From Brevibacillus brevis (lineage in GTDB: Bacteria > Bacillota > Bacilli > Brevibacillales > Brevibacillaceae), in contig NZ_CP134050.1 of NCBI RefSeq assembly GCF_031583145.1, forward strand, positions 1,574,501 through 1,638,500: a DNA stretch of 64,000 nucleotides, given 5' to 3'. The notes beneath the pieces are model-generated. The model was not told the DNA's origin. It did not search any database and saw nothing but the letters and a program-made list of their open reading frames with translations. The position numbers and the translations under genes were made by a program. Positions 63,762-64,000 of this stretch are shown piece by piece (within the stretch, counting starts at the first letter, position 1; the number at the start of each line of letters is the position of its first letter).

Positions 63762-64000
63762 ATGGCAGTGAATATTATCGACGAATTGGAATGGCGCGAT
63801 GCCATCAATCAACAGACGGATGCGGAAGGACTTCGCGAATTGACCGAGCAAAAATCCGTTTCGGTGTATTGCGGCGTGGATCCGACGGGTGACAGCATGC
63901 ACATCGGGCACTTGATTCCATTTATGGTGCTGAAACGATTTCAGCTCGCAGGCCACCGCCCGGTCATTCTGATCGGCGGCGCGACCGGTACCATCGGAGA
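63762..64000 (+). CDS. tyrS: Tyrosyl-tRNA synthetase, 5' part
   Basis: The visible 79 residues contain YCGVDPTGDSMHIGHLIPFM, with the class I HIGH signature, and RPVILIGGATGTIG of the TyrS active site. The gene runs off the window end. ATG 63762 is close to GAAGGAG; GTG 63768 two codons later has better spacing and could be the true start. The T-box upstream controls it. Confidence 0.95.
   Translation, partial: MAVNIIDELEWRDAINQQTDAEGLRELTEQKSVSVYCGVDPTGDSMHIGHLIPFMVLKRFQLAGHRPVILIGGATGTIG

Overview
The window reads as chromosome of a Bacillales bacterium, most probably Brevibacillus. The polA-mutM-coaE-...-gapB-nrdR-dnaB-dnaI core has the Firmicutes order. Ribosome-binding sites are strong (AGGAGG-like) and TTG/GTG starts are frequent. 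sigma-A, sigma-D and T-box signals are Bacillus-like, and a Cfr-type methyltransferase resembles the one described from Brevibacillus. The genus is an inference; no rRNA is present.

Layout. 1-11 kb: end of a P-loop ATPase gene, a VanW-domain protein, a MarR-controlled efflux operon (MarR, two membrane-fusion adaptors, 14-TM MFS pump), an HxlR/quinone-reductase pair, an SRPBCC protein, a DMT exporter overlapped by an unannotated 48-residue membrane protein, a CwlD-like amidase and a divergent polysaccharide deacetylase. 11-21.4 kb: DNA repair and replication core (polA, mutM, coaE, a lytic transglycosylase, gapB, an HD-GYP protein, nrdR, dnaB, dnaI). 21.4-27 kb: a YdcF-like protein, a protein with ten Ig-like BIG2 repeats behind a consensus sigma-D promoter, and a chemoreceptor.

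27-39 kb is accessory DNA: a tRNA-Ala, a DUF6572-like gene, broken phage-like microgenes, a kinase-like gene split by an insertion sequence, and an antibiotic-resistance pair (Lsa-type ABC-F protein and Cfr-type 23S rRNA methyltransferase), each with a structured leader that looks like attenuation control. A TetR/MFS pair follows, and the segment ends near a degenerate tRNA-like sequence. 39-42 kb holds an arylamine N-acetyltransferase/DMT operon and an ArsR-SRPBCC fusion. 42-52.8 kb is an IS-rich zone. There a secreted metalloprotease-like gene with 24 exact-length 18-bp repeats is interrupted by two tandem copies of an IS1182-type element, followed by an intact IS21-type element, an IS3 remnant and a decayed IS256-type element. 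Target-site duplications are visible for four of these insertions.

52.9-64 kb returns to ordinary chromosome: an ECF S-component, a DUF4180 protein, a 37-residue membrane protein, a TetR/epimerase pair with matching operators, LysR with a paired SMR exporter, and a DinB protein. Next comes a cluster with a His-rich double-HxHP surface protein, an OmpR-type regulator, a histidine kinase lacking a normal start codon, and a membrane-anchored DJ-1/PfpI protein. The window ends in a T-box leader and the start of tyrS.
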